Assembly: GCA_025059375.1 (NCBI GenBank)
Contig: JANXDO010000001.1
Location: 108,575-172,574, forward strand
Direction of reading: 5' to 3'
Length of the DNA: 64,000 bases
From: Candidatus Nezhaarchaeota archaeon
GTDB lineage: Archaea > Thermoproteota > Methanomethylicia > Nezhaarchaeales > WYZ-LMO8
The notes under the pieces are model-generated. The model was not told the origin of the DNA. It worked only from the letters and a program-made list of their open reading frames with translations, and ran no database searches. A program made the translations under genes and the position numbers. Positions 60,334 through 64,000 of the stretch are shown one piece after another. The stretch's first letter is position 1; each line of letters opens with the position of its first letter.

Positions 60334-61812
60334 CTATACGTATCCCTTCACGCCCCTCTGAAGCTTAATCCTCAAGTCCATTATGCAGCGCGCCCCTCTG
60401 TTACCTCCAAGAGGATTATGTGGTGTTCCAAGCGAGTGCATACACCTAGCCATGACGCTTGCACCCAGGGCTAAACCATCCTCAACAAAGACCACCCTCC
60501 TATCGACTTCGTCCTTGAATAGACCTAAGCTATCTATTCGTTTAAGTGTTAAGTGAGGTTTAAAACCAGTTATCCCCGCTCGTCCAGTTATTCCTATTGT
60601 GTACTTGTCATTGATGAGCCCCTCCCTCATGAGCTCCTCGAGCACCCTCTCAACAATTAAAGCTGAGACATGGTCTAACACTGAAAGAAGCATTTTAACC
60701 CCATACTCCTCAAATATTTTGAGGCCTATTGATCTAAGCTTAGGAATATTACTTCCATTATCCCCTGCATCACAGCCCAGCAATAGTACCCCTTGCTCGT
60801 AAGCCGACTTTCCATTCACAGGGACCGTACCAACACGAGTAGCGCTTGGAGGCACCTTCTTAATATCTATGTATTTATGTACTTCATGCGCTAAATCTTC
60901 AGCCTCATCTACATGTTTATACTCAACCTTTTCTGAAAGTTCCAATGCTGAAAGTGCTCTGCCAGAACCTTGAACCAGCGCATCACATATTGCTCCTGAG
61001 AGCCCACATATGCTTCCTATCGTCTTAGCATAGGGGAGTTCGTCGTTTGTGACCCTGCCCTTAAATGTGGTTCCAAAGTCTAAGCTGACCATGGGGTTCC
61101 GACAATCTACGTCGGTCCACTTAGCTCCAACCTTTATACCTGCTGTAGATAGCTCGGCCTCCATCTCATTGGCCATTATCTCCCCCCTTGTTCGTGGGGG
61201 TAAGCAGCTAGCAACAGCTCCATCAAAGACTACTTTGTCTAGCTTTGAGTACTCCTTTAAGTGAGGGGGCAAATCGTTCTTAGAGAGTGGAGCGACCATC
61301 TTGGATGGATTGATACCAGCTAATATGCAGCCCTTGGCTAAAGCTCTTATTACAGCTCCGACCTCCTCAGGGGATCCAAAGCCAGCGCTCACGCCCGTAG
61401 ATCTAACAACAAAGTGTAGATCCTTATCCCTGTCAATCCTAGCGTCTCTAATGCAAGTTGAGATGACATCGCTCACAAACTCAGCAATGGCATCTTCACT
61501 TAACTCCTTCCCCCATAGAGTAGATCCAATCATAAGCTCTCCTGCTAATGGTCCTCTAATGTCCCTAGTCAACCTCACTACTTTCCTTATTAAGTGAACA
61601 TTACCGCTCCTTACATCCAATGCTGTAATAATGCACTTCGTTGTTGTATTGCCAAGTTCGACTGAAGCAACAATGAAAAGAGGTGGAGGGAGAGATAAGG
61701 CTCCCCGCCCTTGAGGCATCATCACTTTAACCGCGTCGACATATACACTGCGTGCAATTCTAGGCTTGTACCTGTTAAGCCCACTTTTCCCCTTTAAGAG
61801 ATTAAGCATCAT
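60334..61812 (-). CDS. Methanogenesis marker protein 14 (actin/Hsp70-fold ATPase-like)
   Basis: The 492-residue protein has two nucleotide-binding motifs of the ASKHA fold, VASVELGNTTTKCIITAL and SLDFGTTFKGRV, and LGCDAGDNGSNIP. This matches marker protein 14, which resembles the corrinoid-activating RamA/ASKHA groups in fold but has no proven reaction. It sits 8 bases after mtrH; the mtrH TAG is part of AGGTTA before its ATG. Confidence 0.9.
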   Translation of the reverse strand: MMLNLLKGKSGLNRYKPRIARSVYVDAVKVMMPQGRGALSLPPPLFIVASVELGNTTTKCIITALDVRSGNVHLIRKVVRLTRDIRGPLAGELMIGSTLWGKELSEDAIAEFVSDVISTCIRDARIDRDKDLHFVVRSTGVSAGFGSPEEVGAVIRALAKGCILAGINPSKMVAPLSKNDLPPHLKEYSKLDKVVFDGAVASCLPPRTRGEIMANEMEAELSTAGIKVGAKWTDVDCRNPMVSLDFGTTFKGRVTNDELPYAKTIGSICGLSGAICDALVQGSGRALSALELSEKVEYKHVDEAEDLAHEVHKYIDIKKVPPSATRVGTVPVNGKSAYEQGVLLLGCDAGDNGSNIPKLRSIGLKIFEEYGVKMLLSVLDHVSALIVERVLEELMREGLINDKYTIGITGRAGITGFKPHLTLKRIDSLGLFKDEVDRRVVFVEDGLALGASVMARCMHSLGTPHNPLGGNRGARCIMDLRIKLQRGVKGYV

Positions 61813-61820
61813 AGTCGCAT

Positions 61821-62768
61821 TTAACCTACAAGCCTCTTATATGGATGTGAATCACTTACTGCTAAACCAAGTTCCATGCACGCCATGTCTGTTACTAACG
61901 CATCAGTCATAGCTATAACTGGAAATACATACTCAGCGTTCTCTATTGGACCATAAAGGACGAAGTTGCCTCCAACCATAACTTGAAGCACGTTACTGGC
62001 TATGTCACAGTACTTGAATATCTCCTTGCCAGTAGGTACCTCTTTTCTTAGTCTCTTGAGCCATGGCCATGCAGATACGACATTGTGTATGCCACTTCCA
62101 GTGGGGTACCCGAACTTAGACTTAATGACGTATGTTGATGCTAAGGCTGCGCCGGCACCGGAACCTAAAGCTGTTGCTGCCACGTCTATGAGTACGGCTT
62201 TAACACCACACTCATTAGCTATCTCGAGTAAACCCTTCTTAATGAGCCCTCCTCCAGTCGTTAGGATAGCTACCTTGCCCTTTATTGATGGGTCCGTTGG
62301 GTTAAAAGCAAGAACTATGCTATTCACCATTTTAAGCTCCTTTAGCGTCCTAAGCTCTTCCTCAGTTATGGAGGCATTTATTGAGTTGTAAATGGCTCTG
62401 TCAGCTAGCCCTACCTCCTTAGCATACTTTGCCCCCTCAGCTCTGACTTTAGGCTCCGTAGAGTCTATTAGGAATGGCGAGTCTGTAATGGAAGCTACGA
62501 AGTCTATATATTTCTTCATGGCATCAATGCTTTCAGAGAATACTTGAACCATGCATGGATTACCAGTGATGTCAGACATCTCTTCCTGCCTCTTTATGAG
62601 GAACTCAGCTTTCTCCTTATCAAATGTACCCTCTTTAGGATCTGAAACTATCTTGTGACCTCCATAGAATATTGTTCCAGCTAAAACTGTTGGGTTCTCG
62701 CCAGGTTGACCGCCTATTTTTATCTTTCCTATTTGATAGATGCGTTGCTCTTTGGCAAACTTGTACAT
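61821..62768 (-). CDS. mtrH: Methyl-H4MPT:corrinoid methyltransferase subunit MtrH
   Basis: The 315-residue protein is MtrH: YQIGKIKIGGQPGENPTVLAGTIFYGGHKIV in pieces, FLIDSTEPKVR, AFNPTDPSIKG and GSGIHNVVSAWPWLK. A TIM-barrel enzyme that moves the methyl group from H4MPT to MtrA cobalt. It is the first gene of a leftward operon with markers 14 and 11, converging on mtrEDCBAFG. GTGGAGCC precedes the ATG. Confidence 0.97.
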   Translation of the reverse strand: MYKFAKEQRIYQIGKIKIGGQPGENPTVLAGTIFYGGHKIVSDPKEGTFDKEKAEFLIKRQEEMSDITGNPCMVQVFSESIDAMKKYIDFVASITDSPFLIDSTEPKVRAEGAKYAKEVGLADRAIYNSINASITEEELRTLKELKMVNSIVLAFNPTDPSIKGKVAILTTGGGLIKKGLLEIANECGVKAVLIDVAATALGSGAGAALASTYVIKSKFGYPTGSGIHNVVSAWPWLKRLRKEVPTGKEIFKYCDIASNVLQVMVGGNFVLYGPIENAEYVFPVIAMTDALVTDMACMELGLAVSDSHPYKRLVG

Positions 62769-62818
62769 GGCTCCACACCTTTACCTAAAGCAGGCCTAAA
62801 TCTAAGGGATCGTACGGC

Positions 62819-62828
62819 TGTTTAAGTT
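62819..62828 (-). promoter_or_regulatory. TATA-like box for the mtrH operon
   Basis: The minus strand reads AACTTAAACA, 51-60 bases before the mtrH ATG. Its strength is moderate; the leader would be about 25-30 bases. Confidence 0.4.
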
Positions 62829-63213
62829 TTACCTTCTAATACCTTCAATGATCCACGAGGACTTCATCAATCGCGGTTATCAGCATCGATGGGACCATAG
62901 AGGGGCAGTGTTGAACTTTGAGCCCCACTTAATGATATGTGCAGACTTGGGTTGAAAATCAACCCCATGACAAGTAGTAGTGGTATGCCTAGTGCACACC
63001 AGCTCCGGTTTTTAGCCCATCCTCGACGTAGTGTATGGAGGGGGTTTACATTATTTCGCGCTCAAACATGGGGATGGCAGACATAAACATCAGCTTGTCA
63101 AACTCAACAACAATCGTACCTCTTAATCAGCGTCTTTAGCCCAAAAGCTTAATTGATTAAATTTCACCTCATAAGAATATGGAGACCTCAATTGTAGCGT
63201 GGAGGATGAATTA
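62829..63213. other. Long intergenic stretch with small hairpins
   Basis: No protein or tRNA gene is visible. GGGGC/GCCCC arms at 62902-62906 and 62922-62926 and a GGGTTGA-AAA-TCAACCC hairpin (62949-62965), then GGTTTTT near 63017-63023, could mark a structured RNA. Unproven. Confidence 0.3.
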
Positions 63214-63654
63214 ATGGGAGAGGCTCAGGAGAGGATAGTCGTCTACGTTGATGGCTCGGAAGCATCGTGGAGAGCATTTGATAAGGCGCTAAGGCATGCT
63301 AAAAGAAGCATGGGTAAGCTATATGTGATCTATGTTGTTGATGCAGACTTCTTGAGTAGCATAAGTAGTTCTCAGAGAGCAGAGGTTGAGAGAGATCTGG
63401 TACGAGTTGGTGCATCCATATTAAGTGAAGCTGAAAAAAAGGCGTCAAGCATGGGCGTTGAGTTAGTAAAAATTCTTAAGAGAGGATCCATACAAAACGA
63501 GATTCTTAAGCTCGCATCGGAGGTTAAGGCAGACTACGTATACGTAGCACCTAGACCAGAACCAATAATCCGTAAACTACTATTCGGCTCTATTTCAGAT
63601 ACTCTAATTAAGAAAGCACCTTGTCCTGTAGTTATAGTAAAAGTGAACCATTAA
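63214..63654 (+). CDS. Universal stress protein (UspA family)
   Basis: About 146 residues: ERIVVYVDGSEASWRAFDKAL at the start, KLASEVKADYVYV, and GSISDTLIKKAPCPVVIVKV, the Usp fold with an ATP-type end. It starts at ATG 63214 because GGAGG is 8 bases upstream; GTG 63199 overlaps that site. Role in stress is family-level. Confidence 0.9.
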   Translation: MGEAQERIVVYVDGSEASWRAFDKALRHAKRSMGKLYVIYVVDADFLSSISSSQRAEVERDLVRVGASILSEAEKKASSMGVELVKILKRGSIQNEILKLASEVKADYVYVAPRPEPIIRKLLFGSISDTLIKKAPCPVVIVKVNH

Positions 63655-63678
63655 CTTCACGTCATATTCTTCGACAAT

Positions 63679-63687
63679 CTTATATAC
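63679..63687 (+). promoter_or_regulatory. TATA box for carA
   Basis: CTTATATAC, 36-44 bases before ATG 63723; clear and isolated. Confidence 0.6.
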
Positions 63688-63722
63688 TCCTCAGAGCTAG
63701 TTAGTGAGGGTTCTCGTAGACA

Positions 63723-64000
63723 ATGGTTAATGGACTTAATGCCGTACTAGTGCTTGAAGATGGATCGGTCTTACTCGGCAAGGGCTTCGGCTTTCCAAAG
63801 ACCGTTGTTGGAGAGGTTGTTTTCACCACCGGCATGGTCGGTTATCCAGAATCAATAACGGACCCATCTTATAGAGGTCAAATTCTCTGCTTCACTTATC
63901 CACTAATTGGGAATTATGGAGTTCCAAGCCCCAATATAAAGGATAAATGGAACATTCCACTTCACTTTGAATCAGATAGACCTCACGTACTTGGAATAAT
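63723..64000 (+). CDS. carA: Carbamoyl-phosphate synthase small subunit (partial, right edge)
   Basis: The first 92 residues match Car[58 protein letters not shown] in pieces. The catalytic domain lies beyond 64000. CarA feeds ammonia from glutamine to carbamoyl phosphate for arginine and pyrimidines; argG and argH are in this window. Confidence 0.95.
   Translation, partial: MVNGLNAVLVLEDGSVLLGKGFGFPKTVVGEVVFTTGMVGYPESITDPSYRGQILCFTYPLIGNYGVPSPNIKDKWNIPLHFESDRPHVLGI

Noticed and set aside
1-64000. tRNA or rRNA genes
   Set aside because: No convincing cloverleaf with a GGTTCRA-type loop in any intergenic stretch, and no rRNA-like sequence.
1-64000. CRISPR arrays, insertion sequences or phage genes
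   Set aside because: No regularly spaced direct repeats, transposases, integrases or capsid-like genes were seen.

Overview
The window is chromosomal DNA of an archaeon that very probably makes methane. It carries the membrane methyltransferase Mtr (mtrEDCBAFG in one operon and mtrH in a second, convergent one), three methanogenesis marker genes (4/mtxX, 11 and 14), and a corrinoid protein next to a URO-D type methyltransferase. Archaeal traits include the mevalonate genes, geranylgeranyl-type prenyl synthase, aIF1, Rpo12 (RpoP), RtcB, GatCAB, Lhr and XPD-like helicases, TATA boxes about 26 bases upstream of leaderless starts, and GGTG-type ribosome binding sites inside operons. LysW-dependent arginine/lysine synthesis, a DUF2153 protein and an aKMT-like methyltransferase lean towards the TACK side (for example Nezhaarchaeota, Verstraetearchaeota/Methanomethylicia or Korarchaeota). 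That placement is inference; no rRNA or mcrA is present to settle it.

Layout. 1-1.7 kb: URO-D methyltransferase (cut by the window edge) and its corrinoid protein. 1.9-11.4 kb: a minimal GGDEF-like protein, an RNA m5C methyltransferase, a phosphohexomutase, an XPD-like helicase, a nucleotidyltransferase, GlyRS and an MBL nuclease. 11.4-14 kb: HMG-CoA synthase, a thiolase-fold protein and a DUF35 partner. 14.2-17.4 kb: a secreted protein and an aldehyde ferredoxin oxidoreductase with its ferredoxin. 17.4-20.7 kb: gatCAB. 20.7-23.2 kb: a small Cys-rich protein, mtxX and prenyl synthase. 23.3-29.3 kb: an Lhr-type helicase and a large HerA-type ATPase with a Cys-rich tail. 29.3-37.7 kb: cis-prenyltransferase, Trm112-like protein, GlmU-like enzyme, radical SAM protein, HhH-GPD glycosylase, MgtE and RtcB. 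37.7-47 kb: the lysX-lysW, Lrp and argGH-argX-lysYZJK cluster. 47.1-54.7 kb: mixed housekeeping genes (CutA, HAD, aIF1, NadM, Rpo12, Trm9-like). 54.8-62.8 kb: the methanogenesis block. 63.2-64 kb: a universal stress protein and the start of carA.

How the genes fit together. The URO-D/corrinoid pair would move methyl groups from a methylated substrate. Mtr exchanges methyl groups between tetrahydromethanopterin and coenzyme M and couples this to sodium transport. Having both suggests a methanogen able to use, or recently shifted between, methyl-reducing and CO2-type pathways. The arg/lys operon with two LysX-type ligases but one set of LysYZJK points to one shared set of enzymes for arginine and lysine. 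The phosphohexomutase and GlmU-like protein could together make UDP-GlcNAc. Trm9-like and Trm112-like proteins probably form one tRNA-modifying enzyme.

Most unusual points: the thiolase-fold protein in the mevalonate operon has lost its nucleophilic Cys and the GHP His; the HerA ATPase ends in about 240 residues with roughly 47 cysteines; marker 11 carries an N-terminal helix-turn-helix whose reading frame has no ATG, GTG or TTG start; a stand-alone minimal GGDEF-like protein; and mtr gene junctions in which the UGA stop is itself the start of the ribosome binding site.
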